A stretch of DNA of 5,308 nt from NCBI GenBank assembly GCA_027620575.1, contig JAQCDT010000088.1, positions 1 to 5,308 on the forward strand, given 5' to 3'. The position numbers and the translations under genes are program-made. This document shows positions 1-5,308 of the stretch, in pieces. Positions within the stretch are counted from its first letter, which is position 1, and each line of letters starts with the position of its first letter. The stretch comes from Verrucomicrobiota bacterium. GTDB lineage: Bacteria; Verrucomicrobiota; Verrucomicrobiia; Opitutales; Coraliomargaritaceae. Below the pieces are notes generated by a model. That model saw nothing but the letters and a program-made list of their open reading frames with translations, did not search any database and was not told the origin of the DNA.

Positions 1-92
1 ATGCATTGTATGAATTGGCAATTTTAGTGGGCGTTCGTATTGATAAACGAAGGGTCAAAAAAGAAATCGAATCTATGGATGACCTGTCATGA
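1..92 (+). CDS. tatC: C-terminal end of Sec-independent protein translocase TatC (partial, truncated by window start)
   Basis: Complete codons run from base 3 to a TGA at 90-92 and give 29 residues, beginning ALYELAILVGVRIDKRR and ending in a short acidic tail. The 'LYE-[LI]-[SA]-I' motif in a hydrophobic helix, followed by a basic cytoplasmic stretch (DKRRVKKE), is how many TatC proteins end: the last transmembrane helix, then a charged tail. TatC is the polytopic inner-membrane receptor that recognises twin-arginine signal peptides in the Tat pathway. The gene stops 13 bp before the ATG of the downstream dehydrogenase on the same strand, so the two may be co-transcribed. Only the tail is visible, so the assignment rests on one motif and the membrane-then-basic pattern. 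Another membrane protein with a similar end is possible. Confidence 0.58.
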   Translation, partial: ALYELAILVGVRIDKRRVKKEIESMDDLS

Positions 93-105
93 TTTATACA
101 GTGTA

Positions 106-1095
106 ATGAACATTTTAGTGACAGGTGGCGGAGGTTTTCTCGGACGTTATATCGTAGAAGATTTAATGACGAAAGGGCATTCAGTGAGTATTTTTGGACG
201 AAGTGCTCAGGATGAATTAGCTTCATTAGGCGTAAGGGTGGTGCAGGGAGATTTGCAAGATGCTGATGCGGTGCGTGAAGCGTGTATTGGAATGGATGCA
301 GTTTTTCATGTTGCCGCAAAGGCTGGGATATGGGGAAGCCGAGAGTCCTACTTTGCCGTTAATGTAAAGGGAACTCGAAATGTACTCGAAGCCTGTCGAA
401 CAAATGGAATTAAATATTTAGTGTATACAAGCACACCGAGTGTTGTTTTCAATGGACAATCTTTCTTAGGGGCAGATGAATCATTGCCCTATGGAAAAAA
501 TTGGCTTTGTCATTATGCAGAGACAAAGGCGATCGCAGAACAAGAAGTAATGGAGGCTCATTCAGAAAATTTAAAGGTGTGCGCTCTGCGTCCGCATTTA
601 ATTTTTGGTCCTAGAGACCCTCACTTACTGCCTCGGGTGATTGAGGCTGTTTTAGCTAAGCGATTAAAAATAATCGGTAGTGGTCAGAATCGAGTGGATG
701 TTACCTATGTGAGTGATGCCGCTTCGGCTCACATAAATGCTTTAGAGGCACTGATGGAAGGGAAAGCTTGTGGCAAAGCTTACTTTATTTCTCAAGGTGA
801 ACCTGTCTTATTATGGGCTTGGTTAAATCGCATTCTTTCTGAACTTGGTATTGCTCCATTAACAAAGGGTGTTCCGCTATCGGTTGCCTTTTTTGTCGCT
901 ACAATACTCGAAGGGTTCTGGAAGTTGTTTGCGATCAAAGGCGATCCTCCAATGACTCGATTTGCTGCAGTTGAATTAGCCAAAGAGCACTATTTTGATA
1001 TTTCTCGAGCCAAGAAAGATCTTAAGTATTTGCCAAAATATACAATGGATCAAGCCATTGAGAAGACTGTAGAAGATTTAAAGCAATCGATGTAA
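106..1095 (+). CDS. NAD(P)-dependent extended SDR, OleD-like 3-oxoacyl/3-beta-hydroxysteroid dehydrogenase family
   Basis: This is a 329-residue extended short-chain dehydrogenase/reductase. The Rossmann glycine motif TGGGGFLG lies at residues 6-13, a 'QGDLQD' acidic motif at about 47-52, the 'AAKAGIWGS' segment at 70-78, the catalytic Ser/Thr region 'YTSTPS' at 107-112 and the Tyr-x-x-x-Lys pair at Y137/K141 (YAETK). The stretches 'ALRPHLIFGPRDPHLLPR' and 'KAYFISQGEP' closely resemble, from memory, OleD. OleD reduces 2-alkyl-3-ketoacids to beta-hydroxy acids in long-chain olefin biosynthesis. No oleA, oleB or oleC is visible, so the substrate is uncertain and a sterol- or sugar-type dehydrogenase remains possible. 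I chose ATG 106 because the Rossmann strand begins there, as in relatives. The frame is open back to TTG 40, but that 22-residue extension (which includes ATG 79) is not family-like and overlaps the upstream gene. No Shine-Dalgarno precedes ATG 106; translational coupling to the upstream gene is plausible. Confidence 0.85.
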   Translation: MNILVTGGGGFLGRYIVEDLMTKGHSVSIFGRSAQDELASLGVRVVQGDLQDADAVREACIGMDAVFHVAAKAGIWGSRESYFAVNVKGTRNVLEACRTNGIKYLVYTSTPSVVFNGQSFLGADESLPYGKNWLCHYAETKAIAEQEVMEAHSENLKVCALRPHLIFGPRDPHLLPRVIEAVLAKRLKIIGSGQNRVDVTYVSDAASAHINALEALMEGKACGKAYFISQGEPVLLWAWLNRILSELGIAPLTKGVPLSVAFFVATILEGFWKLFAIKGDPPMTRFAAVELAKEHYFDISRAKKDLKYLPKYTMDQAIEKTVEDLKQSM

Positions 1096-1108
1096 TGGGC
1101 CTTAGTGT

Positions 1109-3112
1109 TTAAGATACTCCGCCAATTAATTGGGTTAATTCTTGATCCGAAATAATTGTAACCCCAAGTTTCTGTGCTTTATCCAATTTTGAACCCGCAG
1201 ATTCTCCAGCCACTAAATAATCGGTTTTCGCACTCACTGAACTGCTCACTTTACCACCATATTGCTCAATAAGTGCACCTGCTTGATCTCGAGTCATCGA
1301 CTCAAATTTTCCCGTAATGACAAAGGTTTTATTAGCAAGTGTCTGTGCTTCTTCAGATTCTATCTTAATCGCTTCCATATTTAACCCCTGTTCTTTGAAT
1401 TGGGTGAGCATGAATTGATTGTCCGTATCATCAAACCAAGTACGTATGCTTTCTGCCATAGTTGCTCCAATACCATCAATTTGTATCAACTCTGAATAGG
1501 AAGCAGATTGTAAGCGGTCTAGTGATTGAAATTCAGATTCTAGGTCTTTAGCTGCCTGTTTGCCTACGTTAGGAATACCGATACCGTGAATCAATCGCCA
1601 TAAATCCTGTGATTTACTCGATTGAATGGATTGATATAGATTATTTGCTGATTTTTCTTTGAATTTTTCGAGTTTTAAAAAATCATTTTTAGACAGGGAA
1701 TATAGGTCTGATGGATCTTTGATAGCGAAAATTTGGATGAGTTGCTCAATTACAGCAGTGCCGAGGTTTTCAATATCCATGGCGGGCCGGCTGGCAAAAT
1801 GCATGAGTGCTCTCTGTCGTCTAATTGGATCGTCTTTTGCGGTGATTCGCCAAGTAGCTCCATCGGAATCTCTTTGGGCTTCTATATTCAGGGATTTTAA
1901 GTGATCAGAAAAACAAAATACTTGAGCATCTGCTTTCCGTTTATCTAAGTTGACTGAAAGGATCTGAGGAATGATTTCACCTGCTTTTTGCACGACTACG
2001 GTATCTCCAATGCGAATATCTTTTCGCTTAATTTCGTCTTCGTTATGAAGGGTGGCTCTAGATACCGTAGTTCCTGCGAGTTGTACGGGTTCTAAAATGG
2101 CTACTGGTGTGATTGCTCCGGTTCTTCCAATTTGCAATTGAATATCCTTTAAGCGAGTTTCAGCTTTCTCTGCTTCAAATTTATACGCGATAGCATAGCG
2201 GGGAGCTTTGGCGGTTGATCCAAGGCGTCTTTGTTGGCTGAAGTCATTCACTTTGATCACTGCACCATCAGTTGGGTAGGTGAAGCGATTGCGCATCTGA
2301 TCGAGTGTTTCAATCGCTGTCCAAGCCTCTTCTGCATCTTTAGCTATCCAAAATTTTTCTAAGACAGGAAGCCCCCAATCTTTTAACTTCTCTTGAATTG
2401 ATTGCTGCGTAGAAAATAAACTAGAGGGCTCGAATGCACCTATGCCGTAAGTGACAATGTTTAATGAGCGTTTTTGCGCCTCTTCGAAATCTAATAGTTT
2501 GATTGTGCCTGCGGCCAAATTTCTTGGATTTTTATAGGTATCTTGGCCGTTTTCTTTTCGAATAGCATTGATACGCTCAAATTCATCATGTCGCATATAA
2601 ATTTCACCACGTATTTCCATAAAGCCTGAACTCTGGGGAATCGTATGCGGCAAGTCTTGAATAAGCCGGACATTTTGGGTGATATCATCTCCTTCGGTTC
2701 CATTGCCTCGAGTGAGTGCACGAGTCATCACTCCACTTTCATAGGTAATACTCACGGCTACGCCATCAATTTTTGGCTCAATGGTTAGTTGAAAAGTTTC
2801 TTTAGAGAATTGAGTTTCTAAGCGTTGAGCAAAAGTAAAGAAGTCATCTTTATTATAGGTATTGTCTAAGCTCAGCATTGGCAAACGATGTTTGAAGCTT
2901 TGAAAGCCATCTATGCGGTCATCGCCGACCAATGAGAGGGTCGTTTGAGCATCCTTAAATTCAGGGTGTTTTTCTAATAGAGCCTCAAGCTCGGATTTGA
3001 GCCGATCGTACGCTTGGTCATCAATTTCCGGATTTGCTTGCTTGTAGTACAAGTCATCATGATGTGCGATGAGTTGTTTTAAGCGTAGAAAAGCTTCTTT
3101 ATTTGATGACAT
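1109..3112 (-). CDS. ligA: NAD-dependent DNA ligase LigA with degenerate zinc finger
   Basis: This 667-residue protein has normal LigA length and domain order. It seals nicks in DNA using NAD+ (Okazaki fragment joining and repair) in the cytoplasm. Domain Ia (1-69) carries 'HHDDLYY' and 'DDQAYDRL'. The adenylation domain (about 70-320) has 'MLSLDN' (79-84), the nucleophile motif KIDG with K114, 'RGNGTEGDD' (135-143), 'RGE' (168-170), 'NPRNLAAGT' (195-203), 'TDGAVIKV' (281-288) and 'YKFEAEKAET'. An OB fold follows (about 320-395), then the zinc-finger position (400-428), helix-hairpin-helix repeats (about 440-560, e.g. 'HGIGIPNVG', 'IDGIGATMA') and a C-terminal BRCT domain (about 590-667). The oddity is that of the four expected Zn cysteines only C400 remains. 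It is convergent with the OleD-like gene (13 bp between stops) and starts 57 bp after the stop of the upstream His-rich gene, with no terminator between. There is no Shine-Dalgarno before ATG 3112. Confidence 0.97.
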   Translation of the reverse strand: MSSNKEAFLRLKQLIAHHDDLYYKQANPEIDDQAYDRLKSELEALLEKHPEFKDAQTTLSLVGDDRIDGFQSFKHRLPMLSLDNTYNKDDFFTFAQRLETQFSKETFQLTIEPKIDGVAVSITYESGVMTRALTRGNGTEGDDITQNVRLIQDLPHTIPQSSGFMEIRGEIYMRHDEFERINAIRKENGQDTYKNPRNLAAGTIKLLDFEEAQKRSLNIVTYGIGAFEPSSLFSTQQSIQEKLKDWGLPVLEKFWIAKDAEEAWTAIETLDQMRNRFTYPTDGAVIKVNDFSQQRRLGSTAKAPRYAIAYKFEAEKAETRLKDIQLQIGRTGAITPVAILEPVQLAGTTVSRATLHNEDEIKRKDIRIGDTVVVQKAGEIIPQILSVNLDKRKADAQVFCFSDHLKSLNIEAQRDSDGATWRITAKDDPIRRQRALMHFASRPAMDIENLGTAVIEQLIQIFAIKDPSDLYSLSKNDFLKLEKFKEKSANNLYQSIQSSKSQDLWRLIHGIGIPNVGKQAAKDLESEFQSLDRLQSASYSELIQIDGIGATMAESIRTWFDDTDNQFMLTQFKEQGLNMEAIKIESEEAQTLANKTFVITGKFESMTRDQAGALIEQYGGKVSSSVSAKTDYLVAGESAGSKLDKAQKLGVTIISDQELTQLIGGVS
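1829..1915 (-). other. Degenerate Cys4 zinc-finger segment within LigA
   Basis: This stretch encodes residues 400-428. LigA proteins normally carry CxxC, then about 15-20 residues, then CxNxxC followed by PAQ. Here the first pair reads C-F-S-D (C400, D403). The second pair, in 'WRITAKDDPIR', aligns with the usual 'WRCTNPDCPAQ' so that Ile423 and Asp428 occupy the third and fourth Cys positions. Flanking sequence ('PQILSVNLD' before; 'HFASRPAMDIENLG' after) is typical LigA, so the loss is by substitution and not by frameshift or deletion. The loop is a few residues longer than in E. coli LigA. Confidence 0.85.
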
Positions 3113-3169
3113 TAAATAGAAATTTAAAGGCTTTTATCTGCATTTAAAGTCTATTTATGCGTTTTTTGA

Positions 3170-3751
3170 TTAAAAATGAAAATTCAGTCCGAAGCTATAT
3201 TGGTCATGACTCGAGGAGGACATCCAGCCAATGCTTGGGGTTAATTCATGATTAAACAGATTTATTGAACGGCTGATCTCAATATGAAATGCTTCTTCAG
3301 TTTCCCATTTTGGATCAGGGGTAGGAGTCATTTCCATCGACATCGGCATGCCTCCATGTGCATGAGCGACTGCATGTTTCATATACATAAATCCTGGCAT
3401 AATTGAGAGCATAGTGTTCTCATTGAGTTGATACATGATTCCCAGCATTACCCCAATATGCTTATAATTGCTAAAAATAGTATGCGCTCCAGCCGCTACA
3501 AATAGTTTATTTTCAAATGCTTTGCTTTGTATGTGTTTCATTAGGTGAACACCGAGAAGTGCCCCTGAATCATCTGACATGTGATTATTTTTTGAATAAA
3601 TTTCTGCATAGCCTATTTGATAAGCAAACATAAGTTGAGAAGAGTCATCCCCATGGTGCTTATGCCCATGATGAATGTGATCTTCATTGGCATGCAGTGA
3701 AACAAGTAAACTGCTTGTGAAAAGTATTAGATAAAAAGTATAATTACGCAT
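3170..3751 (-). CDS. His/Met-rich secreted protein, putative small outer-membrane beta-barrel (metal-related)
   Basis: I do not recognise this 193-residue protein as a named family. It has a clear Sec signal peptide: Arg2, a hydrophobic core at about 4-19, and probable cleavage after 'SLHA' (residue 21). The mature N-terminus is a histidine patch, HIHHGHKHH (25-33), followed by acidic residues. A second His/Met patch lies at 126-141 (HAVAHAHGGMPMSMEM). There are 19 His in total. The body shows alternating hydrophobic segments separated by short loops (e.g. 'MLGIMYQLNENTMLSIMPGFMY'). The protein ends 'YSFGLNFHF', matching the C-terminal beta-strand with terminal aromatic that outer-membrane proteins use for BAM insertion. 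I infer a periplasm/outer-membrane protein that binds or transports Zn, Cu or Ni; the metal is not determinable from sequence. It lies downstream of a His-rich PEP-CTERM gene but is separated from it by a terminator hairpin, so it probably has its own promoter. No Shine-Dalgarno precedes ATG 3751. Confidence 0.72.
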   Translation of the reverse strand: MRNYTFYLILFTSSLLVSLHANEDHIHHGHKHHGDDSSQLMFAYQIGYAEIYSKNNHMSDDSGALLGVHLMKHIQSKAFENKLFVAAGAHTIFSNYKHIGVMLGIMYQLNENTMLSIMPGFMYMKHAVAHAHGGMPMSMEMTPTPDPKWETEEAFHIEISRSINLFNHELTPSIGWMSSSSHDQYSFGLNFHF

Positions 3752-3833
3752 TATTAGTACCGTTAAAAAGTTAAAATCTCGATTGAATATCCACTTATAG
3801 AGCGAAAATCCATAGCCTTTAATCCAGTAAAAA

Positions 3834-3852
3834 ATTGTTATTTCATAGCAAT
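3834..3852. promoter_or_regulatory. Imperfect palindrome upstream of the His-rich OMP gene, possible Fur-family (Zur-like) operator
   Basis: ATTGTTATTTCATAGCAAT consists of two 8-bp arms (ATTGTTAT / ATAGCAAT) that match at 7 of 8 positions around a 3-bp spacer. It lies about 82 bp upstream of the start codon of the His-rich gene, between that gene and the hairpin at 3929-3952. The core TGTTATnnnATAgCA resembles the proteobacterial Zur-box pattern TGTTATAnTATAACA. The surrounding region is very AT-rich, which raises the chance of fortuitous palindromes. A weak -10-like TATAAG lies on the minus strand at 3794-3799, but I see no convincing -35. Confidence 0.3.
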
Positions 3853-3928
3853 AAAATTTTTATCCTTGGACAGTTATTTTTAAAATGAACTATTTCTTTT
3901 TTACTAAAGAGATTTTTAAGAGCACAGA

Positions 3929-3952
3929 AAAGCTCAGCAACTGCTGAGCTTT
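3929..3952 (-). terminator. Rho-independent terminator of the PEP-CTERM gene
   Basis: This is a perfect 10-bp inverted repeat, AAAGCTCAGC / GCTGAGCTTT, around a 4-base loop. It sits 23 bp after the stop codon of the PEP-CTERM gene. In the minus-strand transcript the stem ends in UUUU, followed by the pyrimidine-rich CUGUGCUCUU. The U-tract is short and interrupted, so termination may be incomplete and the 193-residue gene and ligA could receive some read-through. Confidence 0.75.
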
Positions 3953-3975
3953 GATTTAAAATTCTTTGAGTATTT

Positions 3976-5082
3976 TTACTTACGTCTTTTGAAAGCTACG
4001 AAAGCTAAGCTGAATACACCAACAACTAACGCATAAGTAGAAGGCTCAGGAACCACCGCAAAGTCACTATTGTGGTCAATGATAGCCCAAACAGTGTTAG
4101 AAATTGGATCCCCACCATGATCACCGACTCGGATTTCACCGGCAGCTTTTGTCAATCCTTCAATAGAAGTAGTGGTACCGTCGATATAGTCTTGAAGTGA
4201 ACCAATAACGGCATTACCTATAACTCCGTGTTCATCGTGACGGTTGGGATTGTCTGGCATGTTGTCATAGTTGCCCTGAACAGCATGTACCCATCTGTCA
4301 CTATCTGATATAGAAGTTGGATCACCATCAAGTGCAGGGTTGAGCCAGCCTAAGAACAAACATCCGTTGATGAGTTCTTCAAGCTCTGAAAGACTGTAAG
4401 TTGCATCAAAGTCTTCCTGTGTGTAAGAGGCTTCAAGGGCGAAAGGATTTGTTTTTACACGACCGTCAGCAGTAGCCGCTTGGATGCCCATACCATGAAG
4501 TCTCATGACATTACCGACAAGAGGTGAGTGTCCGATAATGGTATCGTCGGAGTGCTCATGACTGTGGCTTCCATGACTTTCAGCGTCTGATTTTGTTCGA
4601 AATTGAATACTTACGTTCATTGCAGCTCCAGTGCTACCACCAAAAATCTCAAACTTTTCACTACCATTACCAGTTTCTCCACCAATACCAGTGAAGGTAT
4701 CATTGGACCCAAGGTTGTAAGACTGTGCAGCACCAAATGCTCCATAGCCCTTAGCTCCAGCACCTCGAATTTCAAAACCTGTTTTTCGAGACTTCCCATG
4801 TTTGTTTGTATCAATAACAAACTTCTTAGCATTCAAAAAACCATGGTTATTTTCATCAAACACAACTCCTCTACCATTGAAGAAATTACTGTCGCTTTCA
4901 AAGTAGTTTTTGTTGTTTAGCATGTTAGTTGCTGACCAATCAAAATCTGCATCATTTCTGATGCCCGAATTGAGTTGAGCATTGGGATTTGCTTGAGTGG
5001 GAAGAATAGGAGCAGCTGACAAATCTGCGCAAAAAAGGGGCAAAAATGAAATTGCGAGGAATAATTTGGGGTTATTTTTCAT
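3976..5082 (-). CDS. His-cluster PEP-CTERM surface protein, All3515-like (Zur-regulated type)
   Basis: This 368-residue exported protein has a signal peptide at 1-23/24 (basic 'KNNPK', hydrophobic core, 'DLSAA'). A Gly/Asn/Phe-rich N-terminal half (about 40-160) is followed by a histidine cluster, SHGSHSHEHSDD (169-180), then 'HSPLVG' and 'RLHGMGIQAATA'. The C-terminus is a textbook PEP-CTERM sorting signal: VPEPS (344-348), a hydrophobic helix (about 349-363) and the basic end KRRK. Such tails are processed by an exosortase in the inner membrane and the protein goes to the cell surface or exopolysaccharide matrix. The His cluster suggests zinc or another soft-metal ligand. The layout (His cluster, late 'WAIIDHNSDFAVV', then PEP) recalls the cyanobacterial All3515 family of Zur-repressed PEP-CTERM proteins; this is from memory and unverified. 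It has its own putative promoter with a Fur-like palindrome, and a terminator downstream. The leader is short and lacks a Shine-Dalgarno site. Confidence 0.85.
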   Translation of the reverse strand: MKNNPKLFLAISFLPLFCADLSAAPILPTQANPNAQLNSGIRNDADFDWSATNMLNNKNYFESDSNFFNGRGVVFDENNHGFLNAKKFVIDTNKHGKSRKTGFEIRGAGAKGYGAFGAAQSYNLGSNDTFTGIGGETGNGSEKFEIFGGSTGAAMNVSIQFRTKSDAESHGSHSHEHSDDTIIGHSPLVGNVMRLHGMGIQAATADGRVKTNPFALEASYTQEDFDATYSLSELEELINGCLFLGWLNPALDGDPTSISDSDRWVHAVQGNYDNMPDNPNRHDEHGVIGNAVIGSLQDYIDGTTTSIEGLTKAAGEIRVGDHGGDPISNTVWAIIDHNSDFAVVPEPSTYALVVGVFSLAFVAFKRRK

Positions 5083-5105
5083 ATTTGATACTTAAACTGA
5101 TACAA

Positions 5106-5135
5106 ATTATGGCCTTAGTCAATAAGTATTATCAA
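5106..5135 (-). promoter_or_regulatory. Putative sigma70-type promoter of the PEP-CTERM gene
   Basis: On the minus strand, TTGATA (5130-5135) and CATAAT (5106-5111) form -35 and -10 elements with an 18-bp spacer. Transcription would begin near 5098-5100, giving a leader of roughly 16-18 nt before ATG 5082. An alternative -35 (TTGACT) lies inside the spacer. The AT-rich context makes chance matches likely, but the position next to the palindrome at 5137-5149 is consistent with a repressible promoter. Confidence 0.4.
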
Positions 5136-5136
5136 A

Positions 5137-5149
5137 AATAATGATTATT
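5137..5149. promoter_or_regulatory. AATAATnATTATT palindrome, putative Fur/Zur-family operator
   Basis: This is a perfect 6-1-6 palindrome, AATAAT-G-ATTATT, immediately upstream of the putative -35 of the PEP-CTERM gene and about 55 bp upstream of its ATG. On the minus strand its core ATAATCATTAT is identical to the centre of the classical Fur consensus (GATAATCATTATC) and similar to the 7-1-7 boxes of cyanobacterial Zur. Given the His-rich product, Zur (zinc) is a more attractive guess than Fur (iron), but the sequence alone cannot separate them. Confidence 0.45.
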
Positions 5150-5227
5150 ATTTAATAGCATTAAATAGACTTAATTCTACAAATGGATCCAATAAAGCTT
5201 TTCCAAAAGAACACATGGGAATTAAGC

Positions 5228-5242
5228 GAGACAAAATGTCTC
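5228..5242. repeat. Small perfect hairpin downstream of the tRNA gene
   Basis: GAGACA-AAA-TGTCTC is a 6-bp perfect inverted repeat with a 3-base loop, 34 bp past the 3' end of the tRNA in its direction of transcription. No U-run follows on the minus strand (GCTTAATTCCC), so it is at best a weak terminator or an RNA-processing structure. It lies in a 194-bp non-coding stretch between the tRNA and the PEP-CTERM gene. Confidence 0.35.
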
Positions 5243-5274
5243 CTGAGGTAGTTGTTTTACTCTTTTTGCTCAAT

Positions 5275-5308
<34 letters not shown>

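Noticed and set aside
40..105. N-terminal extension of the dehydrogenase from TTG 40 or ATG 79
   Set aside because: The extension lies before the canonical Rossmann strand, overlaps the end of the upstream gene, and has no ribosome-binding site or family-like sequence.
1096..1108. Bidirectional terminator between the convergent dehydrogenase and ligA genes
   Set aside because: The gap is only 13 bp and contains no inverted repeat.
1829..1915. Frameshift or sequencing error as the cause of the missing LigA cysteines
   Set aside because: The reading frame is continuous, flanking LigA motifs are intact on both sides, and the intervening residues still align with the usual finger (WRITAKDDP versus WRCTNPDCP).
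4603..4920. Open frames on the opposite strand of or within the PEP-CTERM gene (e.g. 105 codons +, and a 71-codon out-of-frame minus frame)
   Set aside because: Low-complexity Ser/Thr/Leu-rich translations without domains, fully inside a gene with clear signal peptide and sorting tail; the same applies to similar frames inside ligA and the dehydrogenase.
5196..5211. CTTTT-CC-AAAAG mini-palindrome
   Set aside because: The loop would be only 2 bases and the arms are simple A/T runs, so it is not a credible terminator or operator.
5183..5251. 22-codon plus-strand ORF between the tRNA and the PEP-CTERM gene
   Set aside because: No ribosome-binding site, no recognisable sequence, and it spans the small hairpin; a frame of this length is expected by chance.

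Overview
The window looks like a chromosomal segment of an AT-rich Gram-negative bacterium that has exosortase-type (PEP-CTERM) protein sorting. The PEP-CTERM tail ending in 'VPEPSTYAL...KRRK', an OleD-like reductase, an outer-membrane-type protein ending in Phe, and the lack of Shine-Dalgarno sites before the genes point towards the Verrucomicrobia/Planctomycetes/Lentisphaerae group, perhaps a marine Opitutales-like verrucomicrobium. This placement is inference; no rRNA gene is present.

Layout, left to right. (1) 1-92 (+): the 3' end of a gene whose last 29 residues look like the C-terminus of TatC. (2) 106-1095 (+): an extended short-chain dehydrogenase/reductase closely resembling OleD (2-alkyl-3-oxoalkanoate reductase), 13 bp after the upstream stop. 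(3) 1109-3112 (-): a full-length NAD-dependent DNA ligase LigA, convergent with the previous gene. Its zinc-finger position is intact in length, but three of the four metal-binding cysteines are replaced. (4) 3170-3751 (-): a His- and Met-rich secreted protein, probably a small outer-membrane beta-barrel. (5) 3929-3952: a strong hairpin, the likely terminator of the next gene. (6) 3976-5082 (-): a His-cluster-bearing PEP-CTERM surface protein that resembles the Zur-repressed All3515-type family. (7) 5106-5149: its putative promoter, flanked by an AATAATnATTATT-type palindrome matching the core of Fur-family (Fur/Zur) operators. (8) 5277-5308 (-): the 3' part of a class II tRNA, probably tRNA-Leu, with encoded CCA.

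How the parts may work together. Genes 4 and 6 are both secreted, both His-rich, and each has a Fur/Zur-like palindrome upstream, so together they look like a small surface metal-handling (probably zinc) module. The ligase immediately downstream has lost most of its Zn ligands. Zinc-free variants of zinc proteins are a hallmark of Zur regulons, so a 'zinc-sparing' ligase in this neighbourhood is the most interesting hypothesis here. The competing explanation is that the whole lineage has a degenerate ligase zinc finger and the adjacency is chance. No intergenic stretch exceeds 300 bp, and no mobile element or CRISPR array was seen.
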